64,000 bases of DNA from Neoarius graeffei (taxonomy: Eukaryota > Chordata > Actinopteri > Siluriformes > Ariidae): assembly GCF_027579695.1 (NCBI RefSeq), contig NC_083583.1, forward strand, positions 22,290,599 through 22,354,598, written 5' to 3'. The notes below the pieces were generated by a model. That model ran no database searches. It saw only the letters and a program-made list of their open reading frames with translations, and had not been told where the DNA came from. Each line of letters begins with the position of its first letter. Position 1 is the stretch's first letter. Made by a program: the position numbers and the translations under genes. Shown piece after piece: positions 1 through 11,432 of this stretch.

Positions 1-453
1 GTTCACCATGATCCTCCTCAGTCTCTCTGCTCCAGATACCATCTGAATTGGGATAAAAATTCTGTAAAATACCTGGGAGTCCTTCTACCTTTAGACATGT
101 CTACACTTGAAGAAATCAACTATGGCCCCCTCAAAAAAGAAATTATAGCCGACATAAACAGATGGAGCCTAATCCCTTACCTAAATATTAGTTCTCGTAT
201 AGATTCAGTAAAAATGAACATTTTACCGAGACTTTTATATTTATTTCACTCAGGACCAATTGAGAAACCAGAACAGTTCTTCTTGGAGTGGGATAAAGTT
301 CTTTCAAGATTTATATGGGTAGGGAAAAAGCCAAGAATAAAATACAAAACTCTGCAATGACCAAAGGAAAAAGGTGGATTGGTTCTCCCCTGTCTGAGAA
401 ATTACTATAAAGCAGCTCAAATTCGGCCACTAGTTGGATGGTGTATACCAAAT
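1..453 (+). mobile_element. L1-type LINE, ORF2 C-terminal fragment (left piece)
   Basis: The translation runs YLGVLLP...NRWSLIPYLNISSRI...MNILPRLLYLF...FIWVGKKPRIKYKTLQ, then a stop (TGA, 358-360), then PKEKGGLVLPCLRNYYKAAQ and RPLVGWCIPN. This is the region after the reverse transcriptase domain in vertebrate L1/Tx1-like LINEs. It runs off the left edge and is broken by the insertion starting at 454. Confidence 0.8.
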
Positions 454-2037
454 CAGTGTTTTCCCCAGAAAAAAATTAAAGCCCTAAATTCTGGCATGAT
501 AATATACAGACAATTGAGTGCCAATGGTGTGAAAGCAAGCGCCAAAGGCGTGAAGCAAAACTAGGGGGATCCGGGGATATGCTCCCCCAGAAAATTTTTT
601 GAAAATAGATGCTCTCAGGTGCATTTTCAGGGTCTCGGAGAGGTTTTAGATACATGATTATAGCATAGATTTTACCAGTGTTTCGATGATTTCTGATCTA
701 AATAGTATTAATGTATACACATTTGAAATTTCACCTTAAAGTTCAACATGCAAGTTAAACTGTTTTGTTATAGATTACTGAGGTATATGATAGATTGAAA
801 ATCTATGGGATCCCTTAATTACCTATGATCAAGTAGTGTTGTAACAAAAATGTGCATGAAAATATGAAGTGGTTTGCTCCATCTTATGCAATCCAATGAA
901 GAGAATCGATCATCATGACCTCCTGTTGATCACAAAGGGATCTGAACTTAAGAACTGTCACCTTAAAATAAGTTGCTGTATTACTATAACTGTAATGATT
1001 TAGAATGGTTCTGATGCAATTACCATAATATATGTAGAACTAAGATGCACTGAAAAGAAAAGTAAGGCAACTGCATATTATAAAGTTTAAATTTTGGCAC
1101 TTTATTAAATGGACTAGATTAAGATTAAAACATTATATTTAAAGGAAAAGAAAACTTAATTTCTACAGTTTAAGTTTGCAGAAAGATTATGTACTTTTAA
1201 ACATTTCATGAAGGGAATTTAAGTGTCAAATGTAGCATAATTTCAAATAATAATGATAAGCATATTTGGCAGTGTGATGTCACTGTGAGCCTTTAACAAA
1301 AGAATAATCCGGAGCCGCCTTTTGTTAAATGGATCCCAGTGACATCACACTGCCAAAACTGCTTATGATTATTATTTGAAATTATGCTGTATTTGACACA
1401 TTTGGACAACTTCACTTCGTGAGTGTATAGAAGTACATAATCTTTCTGCAAACCCAAACTAATGAATTAAGTTTTCTACTCCTTTTAAAGCAGATTAATT
1501 CTCCTTGGCTTTTGCTTGGCCCAATGTTGGGCAGCCCTCTCATAGTCCATCTCGCTGTCATCCATGCTGATGTGGATTAATTTGTTCAGCGAGTCTTCTC
1601 CTAGCTTATTAAAATCAGTCGGCTTTGCCCGTCTGGTGGGGGACAACATCGGCAGCCAATAAGATCGCTTATAATGAATCGGAAACTTCCGGGATGTCTG
1701 ACGTTTTCTTTCGATGTTTTTATTGGACGGTTTGAACACGTGCTCTTGACATAGCCAACAGATTAATTTATTTACATCATACTACGCGGACATATTACTT
1801 TGACAGAATCAACACAAACATTGGGGAAAAAAGACGGCTTGTTTAACACAATCTCAATCAATATGTAAATGGATCTGTTATTTGCTCTCCTATGTATCTA
1901 GTTACTTGTGGGTAGGAAATCTAACGTATCGGTATAAATCTAAGCGTATCGGATTTTAACTAAAGCAACTAAGCATATCGGCAGGCAGAGCAAGTGTACT
2001 GGGCCCGATATGCTAAAACGCTTTGGGGAAAACTGTG
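454..2037. mobile_element. hAT-like non-autonomous element inserted in the L1
   Basis: Ends are inverted: CAGTGTTTTCCCCAG at the left and CTTTGGGGAAAACTGTG at the right. The flanks carry CAAAT on both sides (449-453 and 2038-2042), and joining them restores the LINE reading frame. The CAGTG-type terminus suggests hAT; the target repeat is only clearly 5 bp, so the superfamily is tentative. The inside holds a long inverted repeat and an 84-codon - strand frame (1739-1485) that I do not recognise. Confidence 0.65.
1148..1481. repeat. Long imperfect inverted repeat (hairpin)
   Basis: GCAGAAAGATTATGTAC... around 1178 is mirrored by ...GTACATAATCTTTCTGC at 1431-1450. The inner arms GGCAGTGTGATGTCACTG (1268) and CAGTGACATCACACTGCC (1339) are nearly exact. 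The centre is around 1310. Arms total about 150 bp each with some divergence. Confidence 0.8.
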
Positions 2038-2042
2038 CAAAT

Positions 2043-2729
2043 TATAAATCGAGATGGAAAGAGATCGAAATGTCTATGGGGAAGGGATTACCAGTTAATA
2101 CTTTGGTTGGTGACCCCTCATCAACTAATCATCTTTCAGACCCTAATAATTCTTGGATAATGGGCTCCCTAAAAACATGGAATGAAATAGTTAAAAGGTA
2201 TCATTTGAGAAAAAAAGACTGAAATGTTTAAATGGTTTGCATATGATCCAGATTTTATACCCAATAAGTATGATACAAGGTTTAAAAATTGGATAGGGAA
2301 TGGGCTTACGGCATACTGCACACTTCTAGATAAGGATACAGTTCTAAGCTTCCAGGACCTTAAGGATAAATTTGGCCTACAAAATCAAGATCACTTTAGG
2401 TATTTACAAATCAGAGACTTTATGAGCAAAAAATTACCAACGGATGCCACCTCCAGGAGGGAAGAAATTCTGAACGTTTTTCAAAGGGCTTACAAGAATG
2501 GTACCCTCCAAAAAATATCTAAACTATATTTGGCTCTCCAAAATCTAAAAAGTGACCACACTTTGTACATTAAGGAAAGATGGGAAACCGAGGGAAGCTT
2601 CACAGTATTGCAAGAAGAGTGGGACAGGATCGGCAAACAGCAGTGGACAGTGACAAGCTCCCCCTCTTGGAGGGAATTCAGCTGGAAGAATGTGACTCGA
2701 GTCTTTAGCACTCCGGTGCAAAAGACTAA
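2043..2729 (+). mobile_element. L1-type LINE, ORF2 fragment (right piece of the same copy)
   Basis: Reading resumes in the same frame sense with YKSRWKEIEMSM directly after the 454-2037 insertion and its CAAAT repeat. It continues through MFKWFAYDPDFIP, LSFQDLKDKFGL, FRYLQIRDFM and SSPSWREFSWKNVTRVF, typical of L1 ORF2 C-termini, with a stop at 2220-2222. The copy is then broken again by the MITE at 2730; short LINE-like sequence may continue after 3384. Confidence 0.75.
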
Positions 2730-3381
2730 TGCCGCTTTTCCACTACCAACGCGGCTGAGTTGGGCTGAGCCGTGCCGTGCTGACTTGGGCTGAGTGGAGC
2801 TGAGTGGGGCTGTTGGAGTTGCATTTCGACTACAACCGCACTGAACCGTGCTGGCTGGAAGTGGGTGGACACATTGGGTGGAGTTAGCGAAAGTGGGTGG
2901 ACGTCACGTGATGTCGTTAGGCGGCGCAAACAGTGACATCAGTGACCTTTTAAGCAGTAGTCTCACAACCCGGATAGTAAACAATAAACATGGAGGACAT
3001 GGAGTCATTAGTGTTGCTGGTCTTGGTGCTGTGGCTTGTCACCGACAACGCCAACAGATACTGGCATAAGGCTTCAGAAATTCTCGTAATTCGTAATTCT
3101 TCTTCCGGGTTTACGGTGTTTACAGATCCCAGCGTGCTCGTGGGGCGTGTGTGGGCATGTGAGGACCACTCCTCCTCATCAATCAGTGCACAGGGGAGTG
3201 TCTCCTCACGCCCCTAGCCCCACTCGGCTCGGTTTGGCTCGCTTCAGCCCTACTCCAAAACCGTGCGAGTTTTGGGTGCTGAGTAGGGCTGAAGCGAGCC
3301 GAGTCGTGCTGCTCTGAGGTAGTCGAAACGCGAGCCGTGTCGGGCTGAAGTGAGCTGAAAAAGGGTAGTGGAAAAGGGCCA
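2730..3381. mobile_element. PIF/Harbinger-like MITE with TAA target duplication
   Basis: Termini TGCCGCTTTTCCACTACC and its complement GGTAGTGGAAAAGGGCCA are bounded by TAA on each side (2727-2729, 3382-3384). The body is rich in GCTGAG/GAGCCG words and imperfect internal inverted repeats; no transposase frame. A 3 bp TAA/TWA duplication is the PIF/Harbinger signature. Confidence 0.7.
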
Positions 3382-3384
3382 TAA

Positions 3385-3929
3385 GACAATTCACTAGACT
3401 AAAGAAATTGCTTTCAGACATGTTTATGCTTATTACAGAGGGAAAGTATGTTCCACTGAGCTGGGCCATTTCCGGCAAATAAGAGTTTGGGTCATGGCAA
3501 CAGCATGTGTGTCGGCCTCGGTTCGGAGGTTTCAGTTTCTAAAACTGTAAGAGTAGAATAATAATATAAAGTACAGTCACTTGGTATAGTATTTTACTTT
3601 GCAAATTTTTAAATTAATTTATTTAAATTGTTCATTTTTGGATTACGCTTCATTTTTGTGGCTACTGCCTCATAAATATATATGCTATACTGTATGGACA
3701 TGGTATCAGAAAACAATTTTATTTATAAGCAGTAGCCACATGTACCCATGTGACTGCCGAGTCCAGTCTTCGGTCGTAACCTTGACCGGAGGAACGAGGG
3801 GTTGCTAGTGTTTGCTCAAGGCACCACCCCAGGCTAGTGGAGGGAAGGAGACGCCTTACTACTCCATTGTATGGTGGTCAAGGACAGCACATGCCCACTG
3901 TATTCTGTAACACATTCTACACTATATTC
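3385..3929. other. No gene recognised
   Basis: About 545 bases of AT-rich sequence with only short frames. The first 100 bases may be residual LINE. Nothing else was recognised. Confidence 0.5.
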
Positions 3930-4060
3930 TATGGACCCTTTTCACGTGACGTCACGACAAACGCGGCCGCCGTTTTGGACATGTACTACCAGTAGTTTAC
4001 CACAGCCAACATTGAGGAACGGCAGCAAAGAAAGTGTTTATTTTCAGCAAGACTTCCATC

Positions 4061-4208
4061 ATGCCACTATATTGTTGTGCACCTGGATGTAGTAACCATC
4101 AACAAACAAGGCAAGGGTTATCATTTTATCGGATCCCGGTAGATGCTGACCGACGGAGAAGATGGATAGCGGCATACCAACGCTTGTGTAGTGACCACTT
4201 TGTTGGAG
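4061..4208 (+). pseudogene. THAP zinc-finger exon of the transposon
   Basis: Begins MPLYCCAPGCSN, keeps FYRIPVD, the tryptophan RRWIAAYQR and CSDHFVGG, i.e. the Cys-x4-Cys, Trp and Cys-x2-His parts of a THAP (C2CH) DNA-binding domain. It ends at an intact GAG|GTAAG donor. The C-terminal half of the domain is missing, so this is a leftover first exon. Confidence 0.75.
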
Positions 4209-4265
4209 GTAAGACGAATAAAATTAGCCAGAAAAGGCATTACATTGCTGTTAACATTCCATTCT

Positions 4266-4467
4266 AGTTTACTGTAATTATGATCTGGCAGCTATTTACA
4301 CCGGATCCAGTGTAAATAGCTGCCGGAGCTAACGTCCGAGGTTCCGGAGCGCGCTAGCTCGCGGCGGCCGGCCGGAGTGCGCTCCGGCAAGCTCGGACGT
4401 TGGCTCCGGCAGCTATTTACACTGGATCCAGTGTAAATAGCTGCCAGATCATAATTACAGTAAACTA
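4266..4467. repeat. Two-level hairpin with GC-rich centre
   Basis: Outer arms AGTTTACTGTAATTATGATC (from about 4266) and the exact complement ending at about 4467. Each arm itself contains a small palindrome built on GGCAGCTATTTACAC and GTGTAAATAGCTGCC around a GGATCC. The middle (about 4333-4395) is very GC-rich (GCGGCGGCCGGCCGG). It could extrude as a branched cruciform. Confidence 0.85.
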
Positions 4468-4609
4468 GTAAATACAGTTTTCTGCATCTCGCTCCTTTTT
4501 CTTTTGTTTGTCGCCTTCCTCGCATTCAAACCGATTCGAGCTGAAGTCCACTACATGTCCAAAATGGCGGTCGCGTTTACGAAGGTCACGTGACTGAAAA
4601 GGGTCTATA

Positions 4610-4816
4610 ACACCCACTTGAATATATTCCATGACACATGCTACACTATAACACCCTACACTATATTCCACACCTTGTGTAGGTCGACCAAGGGGGGGGA
4701 AAAAACCTGTCCTCTAATTAATAAGCTGACAAGTGTGTATTTGCCACCTCACAGATCCAGTGTTCGGTAGTGTCTCCAGTTTACAGTGTGGATCCGTAGA
4801 TTGGAGAGCAGCTTCA

Positions 4817-4859
<43 letters not shown>

Positions 4860-5549
4860 TTTTAATACTCCAAATACAAGGTATTTAATACTGTAATACA
4901 AGTATACTAATGACCTTCACTAAATATACCAATATTTAAATTTTTAAAAAATTAATTCACAACTCCAAAATCACGGTCACAATTTTAATTATGATTTTGT
5001 TTGCTTATGCTGGTTCAGCATGTTTGTGTATATTCTCTGTGAATTGTGCTTTTGCTGATCTGGGAGGTCAGAAAAATGGAGAAAAGGTGGAAGGCCTCAA
5101 ACCCTCTATAGGCAACTCAGAAGTGTGTTGGATTAATACGTTAAATAAATGAAGCGTTTCCATTTTATTAGAAACACTTTAGGGAAATGGTTATATTGGT
5201 TGCCCTCTTGTGGCAAGTTTGAATCCCAATGATGTCCCAGCAAAATTGGCAGATTGAGTTTCTTTGAGCTCATGCATGTGGAAGAGGGCAGACTGCACTT
5301 TTCTTCAGGTGTGTTACACCTTGTGACACAGCATGAGCAGCAGTTCAGAAAGATGTGGCTGGCTAGCTCCACCTGTCTTAGAGGAAGCATGTATTAGCCC
5401 TTGTCCTCCTCAGTTGATGGCAGTCATGATCAGAGAGAGCAGGCTGGTGGATGGGGAATTGAAAGGTGGCCTTTTTTGGGGGGGGGGACAGTTAAATATA
5501 GAAAACTGTTTCTATGTCCCATGCGGTTCCAACACTGTTAGAAATAGGG
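4610..5549. other. Intergenic, GT microsatellite, no gene recognised
   Basis: A (GT)n tract of about 40 bases lies at 4816-4857. The rest is AT-rich with only short frames and G-runs (4689-4697, 5478-5487). Confidence 0.6.
4816..4857. repeat. (GT)n microsatellite
   Basis: About 20 uninterrupted GT units. Confidence 0.95.
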
Positions 5550-5875
5550 GTACAGTAGGAGTCCATTTCTGTACCTCATGGTACAATCTACACTAAGGTA
5601 CCCCTTAGGGCGGGGGTGGCCAACCCGCGGCTCGCGAGCCGCATGCGGCTCTTTGCCCGGTGTCATGCGGCTCTTACGTTCATATCAAAGTTTTTTTTTT
5701 TTTTTTTTATGTGCGTGTGCGCTTTGCTTGAGTTCAGTACGGTATTTTCGTCAAATGCATCTTCGCTTTGCTTGGGTATATTACGGTATTTTCAGGTCAT
5801 GTCAAATGCGCATGTGCGTGAGATAATCGCTAAGTTTTTGGGCAAGGTGTATCTTGTGTCAAGTAGCCTCTCAAA

Positions 5876-6524
5876 ATGGCAATGAAAAAATGCACAGCAA
5901 AACGAAAATATGAAGACGAACATAGGACATTTTTAACAGAGTGGGAGAGTTTATACTTTTTTGTTGAACGTAATGGCAAGCCATTCTGCCTTATATGTCA
6001 GTCGTCATTAGCTCATTTCAAAGCTTCCCGCCTCCCTGAATAAGCAAGGAGCCAGATATGCAACACTAATTGAAAACCTGCACGAAAGCTTTGTAACCCG
6101 GTTCTGTGATATACAACTGAAAAGGCCACAGGTTACGTTCCTCGTCGACCCATTCAATGCGGAGATGGACTGTTTGAAAGCCCCGCTTGTCACAGATGAG
6201 GCTGCGGCTGAGTTGGAGATGATCGATCTTCGTGAGGAAGACCAACTGAAACCTGTTTTGAGAGAAGGCACCATTGAGTTTTGGAAAAGTGTGCCATTGG
6301 AAAAATACCCGAATGTGAAACGGGCTGCGCTTAAGATACTGTCAATGTTTGGGTCAACATACGTCTGCGAGTCTGTGTTCTCTACCATGAAACACGTGAA
6401 GTCAAAGCATCGTTCTGTTCTGACTGAAACCCATGTGAAAGAACTGCTTCGAGTGGCAACGACGGAATACAAGCCAGATTTGAAGAGGATTGTTCAAGGC
6501 AAGGAATGTCAGAAGTCCCACTAA
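5876..6524 (+). pseudogene. hAT transposase remnant (N-terminus joined to dimerisation domain)
   Basis: The N-terminal zinc-finger-like start stops at a TAA shortly after HFKASRLPE (about 6041). In another frame the sequence continues LNKQGARYATLIENLHESF to LVDPFNAEMDCL. The frame 6165-6524 then has EFWKSVPLEKYPNVKRAA and STYVCESVFSTMKHVKSKHR, the hAT C-terminal dimerisation motif. The catalytic middle is deleted and a frameshift separates the parts, so it is inactive. Confidence 0.85.
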
Positions 6525-6907
6525 GCAACATGCATAGTAAGTGCACACAATATTGATTGCTGTAAATGACTGGCCTGTGGTATTAGTACTGACTGAAGGA
6601 GTACATTTCTCTCATGTTGGCGTGTGACATTTACTATTAATCTGGCTGAGCAGAGGTGCGTGAGCGTGTGTGTCTGTGAGAGAGAGAGAGAGAGAGCGGG
6701 GGGGGGGGGGGGGGGGCGATGTTCATGTGTGGTCATGTGTATGGTGTGGCTTTTTTTTGGTAATGCCATGAGTCCCACTAAGCAGCATGCATAGTAAGTG
6801 CACACAATGTTCATTGTTAAAAATGACTGGCCTCAGCCTGTGGTCTTAGTACTGTAGGAGTAAATATGTTGGTGTGTGACATTTACTATTAATCTGGCTG
6901 AGCAGAG

Positions 6908-6968
<61 letters not shown>

Positions 6969-7022
6969 AGAGATGGGTGATGTTCGTGTGCCCATGTGTA
7001 TGATGTGGCTCTTTGCGGTAAT
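6520..7022. repeat. About 255 bp tandem duplication with GT/GA tracts inside the hAT
   Basis: Two imperfect units (about 6515-6770 and 6771-7022) both begin GTCCCACTAAGCA, contain TTTACTATTAATCTGGCTGA and end in GTATG(A/G)TGTGGCT. Unit 1 carries a GA run and a long G run (about 6699-6716); unit 2 carries (GT)n then GA. Confidence 0.8.
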
Positions 7023-7177
7023 ACAGTAAAAAATGTGGCTCTTGGTCTCCAACTGGTTGGCCACCCCTGCCTTAGGGCTTATTATTGGACCTCAAGGTAA
7101 CGGTGTACATTTTAGGGCCAAAAATGTACATATAGGTTCCTAAGCGTTATATAAAGGGTACAGATATATACCTTAGA

Positions 7178-7456
7178 ACCGTGAGGTGGCCTAATGGTTC
7201 GCATGTCCGCTTCTCAATCGGGAGATCATGAGTTCTACTCACGGTTGGGTCATACCAAAGACCATGATAAAAATGGTACCTACTGTCGTCTGGCAAGGCT
7301 CGCTGCAATACAGATGTGAGTGGGGAGTCAAACTCTCGCGTTTACCAGAGGACTAGCCCCCCACTGTAACCCTAGCTATGTAATGGGCAAGAGCCCAAGG
7401 GCTACGGAAACGGAGATCGGTGCCGCCACATGGCGTGGGAAGGACTTTGATTTGAA
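7178..7456 (+). mobile_element. tRNA-derived SINE with 10 bp TSD
   Basis: The head contains box A-like TGGCCTAATGGTTCGCATG and a box B-like element (GAGTTCTACTC), i.e. a tRNA-type pol III promoter. It is bracketed by the exact repeat ATACCTTAGA (7168-7177, 7457-7466). The tail is unrelated to a tRNA, so this is a SINE, not a tRNA gene. Confidence 0.8.
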
Positions 7457-7508
7457 ATACCTTAGAGGGTACTACTCCAGCGACAAGCCATTGTACCCTT
7501 AAAGGTCC

Positions 7509-9488
7509 AAAAATATACTTTTATTTTCTGAGAGAGAATTTGAAATCTTTTGGGAAGCTAAGAACCCTTAAATATCCAAACCTTTGAGGACTCGCCCCCA
7601 CCCCCTCTTAAAATTGTGTGTGAAAAAGTATGTGTAGTAATCGATAATAGCTGATAGTATTTCTCTTATAAGCGATGTATGCTAATTTAAGCCACATTGA
7701 AGCGCTCTACTTCCAACTCGCTAGTAGGGTGTGAGCTGCATTTTATTTAATTTTTTTTTTCCTTCTCTTGGTATCCTGTTACCTCTTGTGCATTAACATT
7801 CTTAATAAACCTGAGAGACTGCTCTGTTTCAATAGTTACAGGTGTCCTTCCAGCTTGACTTGGATTTATTCATTGGCACTGCATAACGCTGCCTTATTAT
7901 ATATATATTTTTTGTCCTAAAACAGTGCAATATGTCATGTTTTATTTCTTTGTCGAAGCAATAGTAGGACTTTTTGTCAAGGAAGTTAATGATTTCTTAC
8001 CTCCGTTTATTTTAAACTTGTATTAATGTTTTTGAATTCATCAAGACGCAAGTTGAGGCAGCGGATATATTTTATGCCATGCTGTGATCTCTGCGTGTCA
8101 GTCCTCCGAGGCTCTGAGGGCTGGTGCTTGAGGGAGTGTACAGACCCAGGTGATCAAAAGCAACAAGGCAAAGCGTCTGGCACACACAACTGTGTGCAAA
8201 TGCCTCAGTGGGGGCAAATACCATTTAGCGGAGCTCTCCTGTTCTTAAGCTAATCAATAATCCTGTGCAGGTAAAAGTTCAAAACCACTGCCTTGAAAAT
8301 TTGCCTTAGTCATGGTTACAAGGACTAGTTGTTCCATACCTTGTTAAGATCAACAGGGTAAGGTTTGAAAGGGAGAACTTGGGATCAACCGGTTCCTGAA
8401 AGCGAGCAACAGTGTACTGAATGGACCAACGAAAGAAAGCGCAGAGAAATGCAAGAAGAAGAAAGAAGGGTAAATAAATTGGAATCCACATGTCTGTACT
8501 AGCTAGTTGTAAATGCTTGTTGTTTAAGTAAAGCTGTGACGGAGATTAATTTTTTGTGTGCATGTGTGTGAGAGAGCATAACTATAAAGTTGGCTTGTAG
8601 TGTAAAGTTACTAAACCTTTTGATGTAGATTTTCAAGTGGCTTAACATTGCACCTGGTGGGGATTTTCCTCTTAAAGCAGCTTGATTTCAGTAAATAATT
8701 TGACAGCATCCTGTTGATGGCAAACACTGAAACAAGACATCCCAAAGACTTTTTTTAAAAAGTAAGTTATTAAAAAGGCTGGAACGCAGATGTCCATTTT
8801 TAGGCAAATGATTGCGGGTGACAATGAGTTCATGATCATGATGCTTCACTGTGTTCCACAATATTCCCTAGGTTTGATTTCTCTTTGTGCCAGTTATAAC
8901 GAGAAAAGCTCCTTAACTCCTATCTTTTCTTTTGGTACTGTGTGTAACACTAGCTTCATAATGCTGGCTCAGGAGTTGTTCATTGTTTATAACACACAGC
9001 ATAAATTCCGTTGCCTTTTATTTCCATTTTTGTGTTTTGTTGTTGAGCCAGAATGTAGGACTTTAATCAAGTGTAATGATTTGCCTTATTAGTAATTATA
9101 CACTGCGTACATACATTAAGGTTGTAATTGCTCTGTAATGTTTGCCATGTGGCTGTTTTGTCCCTGTTATTTGATCCTATTGGTTAGTTAATTAGTCCCA
9201 AAGGTATTCTACCTACTTGGAGAATAAGGGAACTGAGACTTTCTAGACAGAAAAAGATGCTCTGGGTTCATCGTTGACAACTGACGAAAAAGTGCTCCTA
9301 CGTAACATGCCTTTGACATTATTAAATAAGCAGACGACAAATGTGCCCAAGTGTTACGAGTGCCAAGGGTTAAACTATGCAAATATGGCTTTTGCATAAG
9401 TGTGAACCTGTACAACCTCTGTGTACTCATGTGAACATGACTTCATGCTCCTGCGTTCAAAATTGCGATCAGTGTAATGTGAGTGAGT
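7509..9488. other. Intergenic, no gene recognised
   Basis: About 2 kb of mainly unique-looking AT-rich sequence. The longest frame (8790-9092, 100 codons) has no recognisable domain. A non-coding 5' exon of cant1 could lie here or nearer 11.4 kb but cannot be placed. Confidence 0.5.
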
Positions 9489-9679
9489 CAGTACGTTTAC
9501 ATGCACGTCCAAATCGAGCTGCTGTTGGTAATCGAGCAAAGGGTCCCAGCAGGGGTGCCAGAGAAATCCAATCCTACATGCACAAGTGAAATCGGGCTAT
9601 TGTGCACCCGAGCCACACGTGGCGCTACACGCCCCATCGTGTTGGTACACTTCCGGTTGTCGTCATGAAGAAGAGCTAT

Positions 9680-9767
9680 AGTGTTGCCAGATACTGCTGA
9701 CGTTTTCCAGCCCAAAACATGTTCAAATCCGCTAAAATGCACTTAAAACCCCCAATCTGGCAACACT
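9680..9767. mobile_element. 88 bp MITE nested in the previous element
   Basis: Termini AGTGTTGCCAGAT and ATCTGGCAACACT are exact complements. The copy at 21.6 kb lacks this block at the matching AGCTAT site, confirming a separate insertion. Confidence 0.75.
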
Positions 9768-10012
9768 AGCAGTTCCATGTTCAAGCTGTTAGGCTTGCTC
9801 TAACAGACTATGGCTACAAACTGTCCAGCGCAGACCACTGTTTTGTAAGACAACTTATTTTGCACAATAATATTTTTCTAAAGTCCATTTTTTGCTTAGA
9901 AAAAAATATATATATTTTTTGCTTACAATTTAACTTATGTCTTAATAAACACACAAAAAGTTCAATTGTTTTGTTTTTATTGACATTCTTCAGATGTTGG
10001 ATATATATATAT

Positions 10013-10016
<4 letters not shown>

Positions 10017-10053
<37 letters not shown>
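10017..10053. repeat. (CA)n microsatellite
   Basis: About 18 CA units inside the 9489-10451 MITE. Confidence 0.95.
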
Positions 10054-10056
<3 letters not shown>

Positions 10057-10451
10057 TACAATGACTTGTTTATGTACACAATTCACAGCTATGCAACAGC
10101 TGTACAGATGTATTTGGTGATACAGTAAGTGAGCTAAATTTTAACAGTGCAAACAATGCCACAAAAAGAAAAGATTCATGCCGTTGTCATGCCGACCGAG
10201 GCTGTTGTGTTTCCCTTGTGGTCTCGTCACTCGTCACTTCCGGAAGTAGCTCGACAACTAGCTCGATAGGGTATACATGCACAAAGTAGCTCGGCAGAAA
10301 TCGCATAAACTAGGTCGTGTAGCTCGATTCCGAGAAATCAAGTTCGGTTCAATTTCAGCCGAATTAAGGTGTATACATGGCATTTTGAACTTCGATTTCA
10401 GTCGAGCAACGGCAGAAATTCGATTCTCTCTATGTGCATGTAAACGTAGTG

Positions 10452-11383
10452 AGTGTTTTTAAATGGGTGCTTTGGATGGAAAACCTGATTCATGCAATTT
10501 TCTAAATGGTGTCCTGTTTGGTGTATGCTGACTGCTTCATTAGGTTTGCATTGAGGCTAATGTCTGTCTTACTCGAAACCTTGTCTCAAAAGACATCCTG
10601 TTCTTGGCTCGGATGATTGCACCGTAGGATTGCATTGTACAGCTGTTTTACGGCTGCCGGTTACAGCGTTCTAACTAAATACAGGACTGACTTCAATTGT
10701 TTTTGTTCCTAGTAAATAATTGAACCCAAAGAAAGAGGGGGAAATGGAGCACAGGTAGGGGGGGGAATTCCACAGTTTTCCTTTAACTGATGTCTCCTTG
10801 ACTTGATGTGGTTTAGGATTGTTAAAAATGGGGGAAAAAAATTCACCATGGAGCTTTTTTTTTTTTTTTCCTTTTTTTTCTTGGAGCAATTTAATTTTTT
10901 TACTCCCAAGGCTCCTCCTCCTGTAGTCTTAAGCCAGAATTGTTCCAGAAAGCTGAAGATTATGTCTAATGATAATTTACTGAAATTAAAATTGTCAATA
11001 CAAAATTTTTTTTTTTTTTGGAAGCAAGTGATTGTGTACCTAGATAGTGCTGTTTAAACCAGGTATATAGTTTGGGGATTTAATTTCAGGAAAGACTTTT
11101 GAATGATCAAAATAGATTGTTTCATCTTAGTGAGAAGCAGGGTGTTTTCCTGCCTCCAGATGATAAAATAACTATTATGAGGAAGAATAATTTGAAGCTT
11201 TAGGATTGTGTGCTGAGAGACTTTGTTCCTAATTGGTTTGCTATTCGATCAACTTTCTACTTTCTGATTAAGATTTCTTTAAGGGATCTTGTTAAGGGAT
11301 GTGTATGGAAATCTGATGATCAAGGTAGAACACAACTTTCCTTAGGCAAATATAGCCTTGGCATATGGGTAGAAAACACTTGT

Positions 11384-11384
<1 letters not shown>
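10452..11384. other. cant1 upstream region, no coding sequence recognised
   Basis: AT-rich, with long T runs (10854-10870, 11007-11020) and short shadow frames only. It may include the cant1 5' non-coding exon or intron. Confidence 0.5.

Positions 11385-11432
<48 letters not shown>

Larger units (their letters stand above)
3930..4609. mobile_element. THAP-bearing hairpin element, copy 1 (ISL2EU-like, tentative)
   Basis: Inverted ends TATGGACCCTTTTCACGTGA and GTGACTGAAAAGGGTCTATA; a second, inverted copy lies at 21960-22655. From the left it carries a THAP exon (4061-4208, +), then a long inverted repeat with a GC-rich tip (4266-4467). The 5' piece of a second gene follows on the - strand (start codon at 4525, MRGRRQTKEKG). 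The convergent two-gene layout with a THAP protein and AT/TA-type target suggests the ISL2EU group; no transposase core remains. Confidence 0.7.
5611..7069 (+). mobile_element. hAT transposon, internally deleted, 8 bp TSD
   Basis: Termini CGGGGGTGGCCAAC and GTTGGCCACCCCTG are inverted and flanked by the exact 8 bp repeat CCTTAGGG (5603-5610 and 7070-7077), the hAT signature. Inside are an N-terminal piece (ATG at 5876, KCTAKRKYEDEHRTFLTEW, NGKPFCLICQ) and a C-terminal piece, both from a GTF2IRD2/ZBED-like hAT transposase, followed by a non-coding tail with an imperfect tandem duplication. Confidence 0.88.
5550..7508. mobile_element. GTACC-rich MITE split by a hAT and a SINE
   Basis: Removing 5611-7077 and 7178-7466 joins pieces that match, end to end, the uninterrupted inverted copy at about 58036-58245. 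Shared stretches include TACAATCTACAC, TTCAAGGTAAC/CTCAAGGTAAC and GACAAGCCATTGTACCC. Boundaries are approximate; no coding capacity. Confidence 0.75.
9489..10451. mobile_element. GTTTACATGCAC-ended MITE, copy 1
   Basis: Inverted ends CAGTACGTTTACATGCAC and GTGCATGTAAACGTAGTG. Body rich in TCGAGC(T) words, CCGGAAGT and a CA microsatellite (10017-10053). An inverted second copy lies at 21320-21829. Copy 1 has an extra element inserted at 9680. No coding capacity. Confidence 0.8.

Noticed and set aside
7178..7260. tRNA gene
   Set aside because: Only the A and B boxes are tRNA-like; the body continues into SINE sequence and has a target duplication.
8790..9092. 100-codon + strand frame as a small gene
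   Set aside because: No homology recognised, no promoter or splice support; left unannotated.
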